This document shows, piece after piece, positions 1-6,225 of a DNA stretch of 16,163 nucleotides. The notes under the pieces were generated by a model, which did not search any database, had not been told where the DNA came from, and saw only the letters and a list, made by a program, of their open reading frames with translations. The first letter of the stretch is position 1, and every line of letters begins with the position of its first letter. A program made the translations under genes and the position numbers. The DNA is from JBBRLG01 sp038231495. Lineage in GTDB: Bacteria > Planctomycetota > Planctomycetia > Gemmatales > Gemmataceae. Location of the stretch: positions 1-16,163 of the forward strand of contig JBBRLG010000094.1 of assembly GCA_038231495.1 (NCBI GenBank). Reading direction: 5' to 3'.

Positions 1-4
1 GGCC

Positions 5-1816
5 TTGGCCCTGGTAGTGCAAAAATTCGGCGGCACCAGCGTGGCGAACGCGGAACGGCTCATGGCGGCGGCGCGCAAGGCGATCCGTGCCAAACAGGCC
101 GGCAACCAGGTTCTCGTCGTCGTCAGCGCCCGCGGCGACACGACCGACGACCTGATCGAACTGGCCCGCGAGATCACCGAGCAGCCGCCGGCGCGCGAAA
201 TGGACATGCTCCTATCGACCGGCGAGCAAATCTCCATCGCGCTGATGGCCATGGCAATCCAGACGCTCGGCGAGCGCGCCATCAGCTTCACCGGCGCGCA
301 AATCGGCATCGTCACCGACAGCACGCACACCAAGGCACGCATCAAAAGCATCTCGACCGCGCGCATGCGCAAGGCGCTGGACGACGGCCAGATCGTCATC
401 GTCGCCGGCTTCCAGGGCATCGACGAGAACTACAACATCACGACGCTGGGCCGCGGCGGCTCGGATACGACCGCCGTCGCCCTGGCCGCCGTCATGAAGC
501 ACGACCACCCGCCGGGTGCCGCGGCCCACGCGGTCGGCTGCGAAATCTACACCGACGTGGACGGCGTCTACACGACCGACCCGCGCGTCGTCCCCGAAGC
601 CCGCAAAATGGAAGCGATCAGCTACGACGAAATGTTGGAATTGGCGAGCGTCGGTGCCGGCGTGATGCACTCGCGCAGCATCGAGTTCGCCAAAAAGTTC
701 GACGTGCCGGTGCAGGTGCGCAGCTCGTTCAGCGACGTGGAAGGCACGTGGATCATCCCCGAAACGGAGTGGATGCGCAACGTCGGCGTCTGCGGCGTGG
801 CCCTGGTCAAGGAGGAGGCGCGGGTCGCCCTCAACGGCGTGCCGGACGAGCCGGGCGTCAGCCACCGCGTCTTCGCCGCCATCGCGGACCGCAATATCGT
901 CGTGGACATGATCGCGCAAAACGTCGGCAGCAACGGCCGCGCGGACATCGGCTTTACCGTCGTGGGCAACGAGTTGAAGGCGACGCTGGCACTCTTGCGA
1001 CCGTTGGCCAAGGAACTCGGTGCGACCATCGAGCACGACGAGGAGGTGAGCAAGGTGTCGGTTGTGGGCACCGGCATGCGCACGCACACCGGCGTCGCGG
1101 AAAAGATGTTCGCGGCCCTGTCCGCGGCGAACATTAACATGAAGATGATTACGACCGCCGATATCAAGATTTCGGTGCTCGTCGCCAAGTCCGACGGCCT
1201 GCGGGCGTTGCGCGCGGTCCACCAGGCGTTCGGCCTGGCCGCACGGCCACGCGGCGCTTCGGAATTCCAGCTACGGCCGGCGAACGGCATGCCGCCCGCG
1301 TCGGAGCGTGACCTCGCCTCGCTGACGCAACAACTGGCCAGCATGGAAGAGGTCGTGGTCAGTGACATCTTGCTGACGACCGACCAGGGGCGCATCACGA
1401 TCTTCGGTTTGCCGGACCGTCCGGGCAACTGTTCGCACATCTTTCAAGCCATCGCGGCGGGCGGCATCGTGGTGGACATGATCGTGCAAAACCTGACCGC
1501 GGGCCGCACGGAATTGAGCTTCAGCGTGCCGCAGCCGGACCTCGACCGCGCCGTGGAGCTGACGCGCAAGGTGGCCGCCGCGATCGACGCCTCGACGAAA
1601 GTGGGCGGCGACGCGAACATCGCCCGGCTATTCGTCATGGGCGTCGGCATGCGGACGCACACCGGCGTCGCCAAGCGGATGTTCGGCGCGCTGGCGCAGC
1701 GCGGCATCAACATCAGCATGATTAACACGAGCGAGGTGCGCGTAAGTGTCGTGGTAGACCGCGACCGCGGCGAAGAGGCGCTGGCGTGTCTGAAAGAGAC
1801 GTTTCACCTGACGTGA
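5..1816 (+). CDS. lysC: Aspartate kinase with two tandem ACT-domain pairs
   Basis: Cytosolic enzyme that phosphorylates L-aspartate with ATP, the first step to lysine, threonine and methionine. The amino-acid kinase domain spans about residues 1-250: N-terminal KFGGTS (7-12), a GRGGSDTTA glycine/serine loop, and the EIYTDVDGVYTTDPR and SVGAGVMHSRS signatures. Four ACT regions follow, at about 265-335, 348-415, 452-520 and 540-603. The second and fourth share the octapeptide MRTHTGVA, so the regulatory pair has been duplicated. At 603 aa it is about 200 aa longer than the common two-ACT form; four-ACT aspartate kinases are known, for example in cyanobacteria. ACT domains usually bind lysine and/or threonine for feedback inhibition; which ligands bind here cannot be read from sequence. 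The start used is TTG only four bases from the window edge, so no ribosome site is visible and an upstream start is possible. The gene stands alone, about 300 bp before the next. Confidence 0.93.
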   Translation: MALVVQKFGGTSVANAERLMAAARKAIRAKQAGNQVLVVVSARGDTTDDLIELAREITEQPPAREMDMLLSTGEQISIALMAMAIQTLGERAISFTGAQIGIVTDSTHTKARIKSISTARMRKALDDGQIVIVAGFQGIDENYNITTLGRGGSDTTAVALAAVMKHDHPPGAAAHAVGCEIYTDVDGVYTTDPRVVPEARKMEAISYDEMLELASVGAGVMHSRSIEFAKKFDVPVQVRSSFSDVEGTWIIPETEWMRNVGVCGVALVKEEARVALNGVPDEPGVSHRVFAAIADRNIVVDMIAQNVGSNGRADIGFTVVGNELKATLALLRPLAKELGATIEHDEEVSKVSVVGTGMRTHTGVAEKMFAALSAANINMKMITTADIKISVLVAKSDGLRALRAVHQAFGLAARPRGASEFQLRPANGMPPASERDLASLTQQLASMEEVVVSDILLTTDQGRITIFGLPDRPGNCSHIFQAIAAGGIVVDMIVQNLTAGRTELSFSVPQPDLDRAVELTRKVAAAIDASTKVGGDANIARLFVMGVGMRTHTGVAKRMFGALAQRGINISMINTSEVRVSVVVDRDRGEEALACLKETFHLT

Positions 1817-2124
1817 TAGTTCGCTGCTGAAGTTGGTGGAACCGGCACAGGGCCCGCATTCGTTCCCGCTGGACACAATTCGATCCAGCCGGAACGACAG
1901 ACGCGGAAACGAACTTTGTCGCCCTAAACGCCTTTGAGCAAACAGCTTGAGAAAGATCGTTTCCGCACCCCCTCGGACACCCCCCCGCATAGCACCTGCA
2001 CCGACTTGCCCGGCAACCCACGGGTACGCTCATCGGCACAACGCCGAGACCGGCATGGTGGCCTGGTATGCCTGCGGTACAATGGGTGTGATTCATGCCC
2101 GGGCCGCCAGAGGAACTTCGAGCC
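1817..2124. other. Intergenic gap between aspartate kinase and the DUF433 gene
   Basis: This 308-bp stretch has no convincing gene on either strand; the open frames crossing it are low-complexity or run antisense to neighbours. It contains one imperfect hairpin (1861-1896, listed separately). A possible -10-like hexamer TACAAT lies at 2078-2083, about 40 bp before the DUF433 start, but no matching -35 box is evident, so I do not call a promoter. Confidence 0.5.
1861..1896 (+). terminator. Imperfect hairpin after aspartate kinase, possible terminator
   Basis: CGTTCCCGCTGGA (1861-1873) pairs with TCCAGCCGGAACG (1884-1896) at 12 of 13 positions around a 10-nt loop, 45 bp after the aspartate kinase stop. 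There is no downstream T run, so it is not a classic intrinsic terminator. The role is inferred only from position. Confidence 0.3.
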
Positions 2125-2439
2125 ATGTCCACCCAAACCGCTTACCCGCATATCGAACAACGCCCCGATGGCACGCTGTGGCTGATTGGCACGCAAACGA
2201 AGGTTCTTGAAGTCGCCCTGGACCGTTTGGCACATCACTGGGACGCCGATGAGATCCAGCGCCAGCACCCGCACCTGACGCTCGGACAAATCCACAGTTG
2301 CTTGGCGTATTACTACGACCATCAGGAGGAAATGGATCGAATCGTCGAAGAGCAGCTCCGGACGATCGCGCGCTTGCGCGGGCAAGACGGCGAGTCGGTG
2401 CTGCGGGCGAAGCTGAAAAGCAAGGGGCTGGCGTCCTGA
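2125..2439 (+). CDS. DUF433 family protein, probable antitoxin-like partner
   Basis: A 104-aa protein with the DUF433 core at about residues 20-71: an IGTQTKV segment, DADEIQRQHPHLTLGQIHSCL resembling a small helix-turn-helix, then AYYYDHQEEMD. The conserved 'hPxLTxxQIxxxLxYYxDHxxE' pattern of the family is clear. The ATG at 2125 is preferred over one at 2095 because AGGAA (2111-2115) lies at usable spacing and the extra ten residues do not look like family sequence. The reading frame overlaps the next gene by one base (TGATG), so the two are almost certainly co-transcribed and translationally coupled. In many genomes DUF433 proteins precede DUF5615 PIN-like proteins, and the pair is regarded as toxin-antitoxin-like. 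The DNA-binding and neutralising role here is inferred from that context. It may autoregulate the cassette, but no operator was recognised. Confidence 0.85.
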   Translation: MSTQTAYPHIEQRPDGTLWLIGTQTKVLEVALDRLAHHWDADEIQRQHPHLTLGQIHSCLAYYYDHQEEMDRIVEEQLRTIARLRGQDGESVLRAKLKSKGLAS

Positions 2440-2786
2440 TGGTACGTCTTTACATGGATCATCACGTGGCGTCCGCGATCACCGCGGGGTTACGGATGCG
2501 CGGAGTTGACGTTCTGACCGCCGAGGAGGATGCCTCGGCAATGCTGGAGGATGACACGCTTTTGGATCGAGCATCGTCGCTCGGGCGCGTCCTATTCAGC
2601 CAGGACGCAGATCTGCTGGTGATCGCTCAACACCGGTTGCGAACGGCGCGTGAATTCGGCGGCATTATTTACGCGCACCAACTCGCGATATCCATTGGCC
2701 AGGCGGTTCGCGATTTGGAATTGGTCGCCAAGGTCCTCGACCTGGATGACATGCGAAACCGCGTCGAGTATCTCCCCTATTCTTGA
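2439..2786 (+). CDS. DUF5615 PIN-like protein, probable toxin-like nuclease
   Basis: A 115-aa protein matching the DUF5615 PIN-like family. It opens with a hydrophobic strand ending in aspartate (RLYMDHH, Asp7), continues through RGVDVLTAEE (acidic Glu29/30) and EDDTLLDRA (38-46), then VLFSQDADLLVIA with Asp56 and Asp58, the position where PIN-fold proteins carry metal-binding acids. These acids suggest a Mg-dependent RNase-type active site; that is family inference. The ATG at 2439 overlaps the upstream stop by one base, which fixes the start although the open frame extends further upstream. It is the second gene of a two-gene cassette and probably acts on RNA in the cytosol if it is a true toxin. 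Immediately downstream lie stacked palindromic elements, a common neighbourhood for such accessory cassettes. The family name is secure; toxicity is not shown. Confidence 0.82.
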   Translation: MVRLYMDHHVASAITAGLRMRGVDVLTAEEDASAMLEDDTLLDRASSLGRVLFSQDADLLVIAQHRLRTAREFGGIIYAHQLAISIGQAVRDLELVAKVLDLDDMRNRVEYLPYS

Positions 2787-2822
2787 TGGTTCCCGTCCGA
2801 CAACCGCCGACCGGGGCCATCC

Positions 2823-2936
2823 AACTAGTGCCCCGTCAACGCTTAATTTTGGGGTTACTACTGTGCAATCCAGCGGGAATCCTTGCAAAAAGCCGACTCC
2901 GTAACCCCAAAATTAAGCGTTGACGGGGCACTAGTT
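2823..2936. repeat. MITE-like palindrome with perfect 36-bp arms
   Basis: Positions 2823-2858 and 2901-2936 are perfect inverted repeats of 36 bp around a 42-bp unpaired centre. The arms run from AACTAGTGCCCCGTC inwards to TTTTGGGGTTAC. Read as an insertion, the element can be bounded by CTAG at 2825-2828 and 2931-2934 (30-bp terminal repeats) or by TA at 2826-2827 and 2932-2933. Because both boundaries are themselves palindromic, sequence alone cannot decide. No transposase is present, so it would be a non-autonomous element or an extruding hairpin. The right boundary is shared with the next element. Confidence 0.75.
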
Positions 2937-3203
2937 CTACTGTGTCACTTGGTGATGGACTGTAATGTCTTTACCCCGAAGGGGTTACATAACACAGCCC
3001 AGGGTTGCCGCGCAGCGGCTACCCTGGGGCGGGAGCGGGAGAGGCAGCCCGGGGCGCTCTTCTGCAACCCTTTCAGGGTAGGTTGTGGATAGCGGCCTCG
3101 CTCTCCGCCCCAGGGTAGCCGCTGCGCGGCAACCCTGGGCTGTGGTATATAACCCCTTCGGGGTAAAATACTTATGCCACCTGGCCAACTGACACAGTAG
3201 AAC
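2934..3203. mobile_element. 270-bp MITE-like element with nested long palindrome
   Basis: The ends are inverted repeats: GTTCTACTGTGTCACTTGG at the left matches the reverse complement of the right end with one mismatch, and a TA dinucleotide lies just outside each end (2932-2933, 3204-3205), as expected for an IS630/Tc1-mariner-type insertion. Inside, 2971-3032 and 3105-3166 form a second inverted repeat of 62 bp with 60 matches, around a 72-bp centre. Each arm contains CCCCGAAGGGG and the block CAGCCCAGGGTTGCCGCGCA. From memory, sequences of this kind recur across genomes of Planctomycetes and relatives, but I could not check copy number. No transposase gene is present, so mobility is inferred. 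Confidence 0.6.
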
Positions 3204-3248
3204 TAAGGACTTACGTCAATTTGCCGACGATCGAATAAGGACTTACGT
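3204..3248 (+). repeat. 13-bp direct repeat, two copies
   Basis: TAAGGACTTACGT occurs at 3204-3216 and again at 3236-3248, 32 bp apart start to start, directly beside the right end of the 270-bp element. It may be a scar of another insertion or a binding site; nothing more can be said. Confidence 0.6.
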
Positions 3249-3322
3249 TGATCGGCGGGAATAAAGGAGCAAAGCCGAAGGGGGGAGTGAACGGTTATTC
3301 TCTTCTTCCCCCGGCGGCGCAC

Positions 3323-5005
3323 TCACCGGGACCCTTTCCCAGTCCGGCCGACCACCACGAAGCGCTCCGGCGCGTCGCTCCGGTTGCGATCCATGCAGAC
3401 GACGCCGACCTCTTCCCAGGCGAAGGGCAACGATGGCCGGGCGGTGCCGTACGCATTCACGCAGAAATAAACAGCGTCGGTGGGCGGGTCGTTCCCGCCG
3501 GCCGGGACGGCCTGCGCATCGATCGGCCGACCGTAGTAGTACGCGAACAGGGCGTCGGTGTGGCCATAACTAACCAGGCGGCAGCCCTCCGGCAGGTGTT
3601 CTTTCAGGCGGGCGACTTCCGTGGCCTGGTCCACGCTCCGGCGGATGCGGACGTTCATCAAGAGGCCGGTAAACGTCAGCACCATAAAACAGGCCGTGGC
3701 CAGCACGACCGTCCGGACCCGTGCCTCGTCGCCGCCGTGACGCCCCTTAAAGGTCAGCACGGCCAGTGCGCCGACCACCGCCGCATAGCCCAGCGCGACG
3801 GGCGGCGACTCGGCCCAGATCGCGTACTTCGCGTGGTTCGCCAGGAGGAAAGCCGCGAGGACGACGACCGCCGCGGCCCCGGTCATGGCGGCCGCCACCA
3901 GCGTGGCAAAGCGCCACCAGCCCGCACGGACCCGGGACGGCGCGGCGACCGCCGCGCCGCGCTGGACAACCAAGCCGATCAGCACGGCCAGGCACGGGTA
4001 GAGGGGGGCGAGGTAGCGCGTCTGGCCTCCGGGCGGGATCCAGCAGGTCACGAAGGCGATCGCCAGGCAGAGCGCCGCGAATAGAATTTGCGGGCGGGCC
4101 TCACCCAGGGAACGGCGCAAGTCGCGGCTCAGGTAACAGAATAACAGGAGCGACCAGGGCAGGGTACTGCCCAGAACCTCCACGGGAAACCGGAGGAGAT
4201 GCGCGCCGACAGCGAGCGTCTTCCAGTCCCGGAAGCGCGCGGAGGCGTCGCTCATGAAAATTTCGACCACGGGCGGCCAGCCGGCCCGCGCCCCGCAAGG
4301 GATCGCCCACCCCAGGACGATGGCGGCACACACGACCATGCCGGCCAGGTGCGCCGGCCCGAACAGCCGGCGCCACTGCCGCGTCCACAGGAGATAGGCG
4401 ACGACCGACGTGAGGAAATAGACGGGCGCTTGCGGCCCCTTGGCCAGCATGGCGAGGCCGACGCAGGCATAACTGACGACCCAGGTGACAAGTACCGGCC
4501 AATTGCGCAACTGGCCCCAGTGCCAGAGCAAGAGCGAGGCGCTGACCAGCGGGATGAAGACCGCCTCGGTTTCCGCCTGGCAGCCGGTGGTGAACATTTC
4601 GCCGAAGGTGGCGAAGGCGACGGCGGCGGCGAGGGCACCCAGGCGGGACAGGGAAAGGCGCGAATAGCCGTAAACCAGGAGGGTGCCGCCCAACATGCCG
4701 AGCAGCGAGGGGAACCGGACCGCCCAGGCGTCCCGCGAGCCGAAAAACAGGGTGCTACAGGCGATCAGCCAGCTGTGGAGCGGCGGCCGGCTGAGGAAGG
4801 GTTCGCCCTGTTCGCGTGGCACGACCCAGTCGCCGCTCTGCCGGATCTCGGCCGCGACCTGCGTCCACCGCGGTTCCTCGGCCCTCATCGACCCGTCGCC
4901 CAGGCGCACCAGGTAAGCGGCGACGACGAGGAGAAACAGGAAAGCAACTTCCGGCTCGCGCCACCAAGGGGCGGGGGCCTGATCCGGTGTCGGCATCGCG
5001 GTCAT
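3323..5005 (-). CDS. ArnT/PMT-like membrane glycosyltransferase
   Basis: A 560-aa polytopic inner-membrane protein of the dolichyl-phosphate-mannose mannosyltransferase/ArnT type (GT-C fold), which transfers sugar from a polyprenyl-phosphate donor to lipid or protein outside the cytoplasm. After a short cytoplasmic tail and the first membrane segment (about 20-36) comes the first outer loop, with an acidic pair (Glu43-Glu44 in RAEEPRW), DWVVP (59-63) and SRPPLHSWL (72-80). This reproduces the family pattern of an acidic catalytic site, 'gDWlvP' and 'kPPLxxWl'. Many hydrophobic segments follow, and a soluble C-terminal region of about 100 residues ends the protein. The ATG at 5005 is chosen over frames starting at 5041 because AAGGA stands 4-5 bases upstream. 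Donor and acceptor cannot be deduced. It is a single-gene unit, divergent from the PP2C gene. Confidence 0.85.
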   Translation of the reverse strand: MTAMPTPDQAPAPWWREPEVAFLFLLVVAAYLVRLGDGSMRAEEPRWTQVAAEIRQSGDWVVPREQGEPFLSRPPLHSWLIACSTLFFGSRDAWAVRFPSLLGMLGGTLLVYGYSRLSLSRLGALAAAVAFATFGEMFTTGCQAETEAVFIPLVSASLLLWHWGQLRNWPVLVTWVVSYACVGLAMLAKGPQAPVYFLTSVVAYLLWTRQWRRLFGPAHLAGMVVCAAIVLGWAIPCGARAGWPPVVEIFMSDASARFRDWKTLAVGAHLLRFPVEVLGSTLPWSLLLFCYLSRDLRRSLGEARPQILFAALCLAIAFVTCWIPPGGQTRYLAPLYPCLAVLIGLVVQRGAAVAAPSRVRAGWWRFATLVAAAMTGAAAVVVLAAFLLANHAKYAIWAESPPVALGYAAVVGALAVLTFKGRHGGDEARVRTVVLATACFMVLTFTGLLMNVRIRRSVDQATEVARLKEHLPEGCRLVSYGHTDALFAYYYGRPIDAQAVPAGGNDPPTDAVYFCVNAYGTARPSLPFAWEEVGVVCMDRNRSDAPERFVVVGRTGKGSR

Positions 5006-5416
5006 GGTATCCTTACCTGGACAACGAAGATTGGGCGCCACGCAGGCGGGATTTTCCTGGTTCTTATCGCCACGCGCAATCTTTTCTCCTATCCGGGCAG
5101 AAAAAAATAGGGTAGAAAAAGACGCAAGCCGCCAGGGGCACTCGGCGCATGGCCCCGCGCCCGGCGAATCCTTACAATCGTTCTATCCGCCCCCGACGCC
5201 CGGTCGAAAGCGGACGCGGCGGGGCAACGGCTGCGACCGTTTTGGCAGGGCGTGCCGGAGCGGCTGCTTTATTTCCAGGGAAACTCGTCGCCGGCCCTTG
5301 TCACCCAGTGGTTTCAGCGCCAAACGCGGTGTAGAATACAACAGCACGTTGGCGGCCCGGAGTAGGCTCCGTTTTGCGTCCCGCTTGCCTCTCCCTCCGG
5401 CCCGGAGTACCCTCTC
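5006..5416. other. Divergent promoter region between glycosyltransferase and PP2C
   Basis: This 411-bp gap separates two divergently transcribed genes and must contain both promoters, but I find no convincing -35/-10 pair for either. A 12-bp direct repeat, CGGCCCGGAGTA, occurs at 5353-5364 and 5398-5409. The second copy includes the GGAG that probably serves as the ribosome site of the PP2C gene. No gene is supported here; the open frames crossing it have no recognisable domain. Confidence 0.5.
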
Positions 5417-6154
5417 ATGGCGGAGTTTGTCATTCGCGTCGGCAGCCGTACCGCCCAGGGGCTGCGTTCCAATAACGAGGACCGCTTCGTCGCGGACGCG
5501 GAACACCACCTGTTCCTCGTCGCCGACGGCATGGGCGGTCAGGAGTTCGGCGAACGCGCCAGCGGCATGGCGGCGGAGTTGATCCCGCGCATCATTGAGG
5601 AGCGGTTGGCGGCGAACGACGACCCGCACCACGCCGTCAAGCACGCGCTGGCCGAGGCCAACCAGGCGATCATCCAGGCCAGCCTGGACCAGGCCGCCGG
5701 CCGGCGCATGGGCACCACCGCCGTCCTCGCCGTGCGGCGGGCCGATCAGTTCTACGTCGCCGGCCTGGGCGACAGCCGGGCCTACCTCGTCCGCGGCGAC
5801 CAGGTCGAACAGCTCACCATGGACCACACCGTCGCCAAGGCGCTGGAGCGCAACGGCACGCTGACGCCCGAACAGGCCAAGCAAAGTCCGTGGGGCAACA
5901 TCCTCTACAAGTTTTTGGGTTGTGCCGAGATGACGGAAGACGCCGAGGTGCGGCCCTTCACGCCCGCGGCCGGCGACCGCCTGCTCCTGGCCAGCGACGG
6001 CTTGACGAATTTCGTGTCGCACGAGGATTTGGTCGAAGGCGCGGCGAAGTACGTCAACCCGGACGACTGGGCCGAAGTGCTGGTGAGCACGGCCCTGGAA
6101 CGCGGCTCGCGCGACAACGTGACGTGCGTGGTCGTGGCGTTCGACCGGGAGTAG
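5417..6154 (+). CDS. PP2C-family serine/threonine protein phosphatase
   Basis: A 245-aa soluble, Mn/Mg-dependent phosphatase that removes phosphate from Ser/Thr (bacterial PrpC/Stp type). All core motifs are present: RSNNED (17-22), VADGMGG (35-41) with metal ligand Asp37, MGTT (98-101), GLGDSRAYL (116-124), LLLASDGL (189-196) with Asp194, and SRDNVTCVVV (231-240) with Asp233. The length equals the stand-alone catalytic domain, with no membrane anchor or sensory domain. The start at 5417 has GGAG at 5404-5407 and begins just before the conserved domain. Bacterial PP2C genes often sit beside a Hanks-type kinase, but none is in this window, so the partner kinase is encoded elsewhere. It is followed after 71 bp by fumC in the same direction, with a strong hairpin between, so co-transcription is uncertain. 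Confidence 0.95.
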   Translation: MAEFVIRVGSRTAQGLRSNNEDRFVADAEHHLFLVADGMGGQEFGERASGMAAELIPRIIEERLAANDDPHHAVKHALAEANQAIIQASLDQAAGRRMGTTAVLAVRRADQFYVAGLGDSRAYLVRGDQVEQLTMDHTVAKALERNGTLTPEQAKQSPWGNILYKFLGCAEMTEDAEVRPFTPAAGDRLLLASDGLTNFVSHEDLVEGAAKYVNPDDWAEVLVSTALERGSRDNVTCVVVAFDRE

Positions 6155-6161
6155 CTGGCAT

Positions 6162-6209
6162 TTGCCGCTTGCGGCGTTGCGGGAATCACCGCAAAGCCGC
6201 AAGCGGCAA
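6162..6209 (+). terminator. Strong hairpin between PP2C and fumC
   Basis: TTGCCGCTTGCGGC (6162-6175) pairs perfectly with 6196-6209. After one mismatch the stem continues with TTGCGG (6177-6182) against CCGCAA (6189-6194), leaving a 6-nt loop. This gives about 20 bp of stem, starting 8 bp after the PP2C stop and ending 16 bp before the fumC ATG. It lacks a T tail, so it could end PP2C transcription, act in the fumC leader, or be a dispersed repeat. Confidence 0.5.
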
Positions 6210-6225
6210 TACACTCGGACTCCCC

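Larger units (their letters stand above)
2787..3322. other. Gene-free stretch filled with inverted repeats
   Basis: The 536 bp between the DUF5615 stop and the glycosyltransferase stop carry no credible gene. They contain two abutting palindromic elements (about 2828-2931 and 2934-3203) and a 13-bp direct repeat (3204-3248), each listed separately. The remaining bases, 3249-3322, show only a weak G-run/C-run pairing near the end of the minus-strand gene. Confidence 0.75.

Noticed and set aside
2883..3188. Short open frames (69 and 67 residues) on both strands inside the palindromes
   Set aside because: They merely translate the repeats, including the same peptide from both strands, and have no ribosome site; treated as repeat DNA, not genes.
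2823..3205. Possible CRISPR array
   Set aside because: The repeats are inverted pairs, not regularly spaced direct repeats, and no cas gene is present.
5081..5117. Possible hairpin between a C/T-rich stretch and a G/A-rich stretch upstream of the glycosyltransferase
   Set aside because: The pairing needs several bulges and the position upstream of both divergent genes does not fit a terminator.
5298..5337. TTGTCA and TAGAAT as a promoter for the PP2C gene
   Set aside because: The 28-bp spacing between them is too long for a standard housekeeping promoter.
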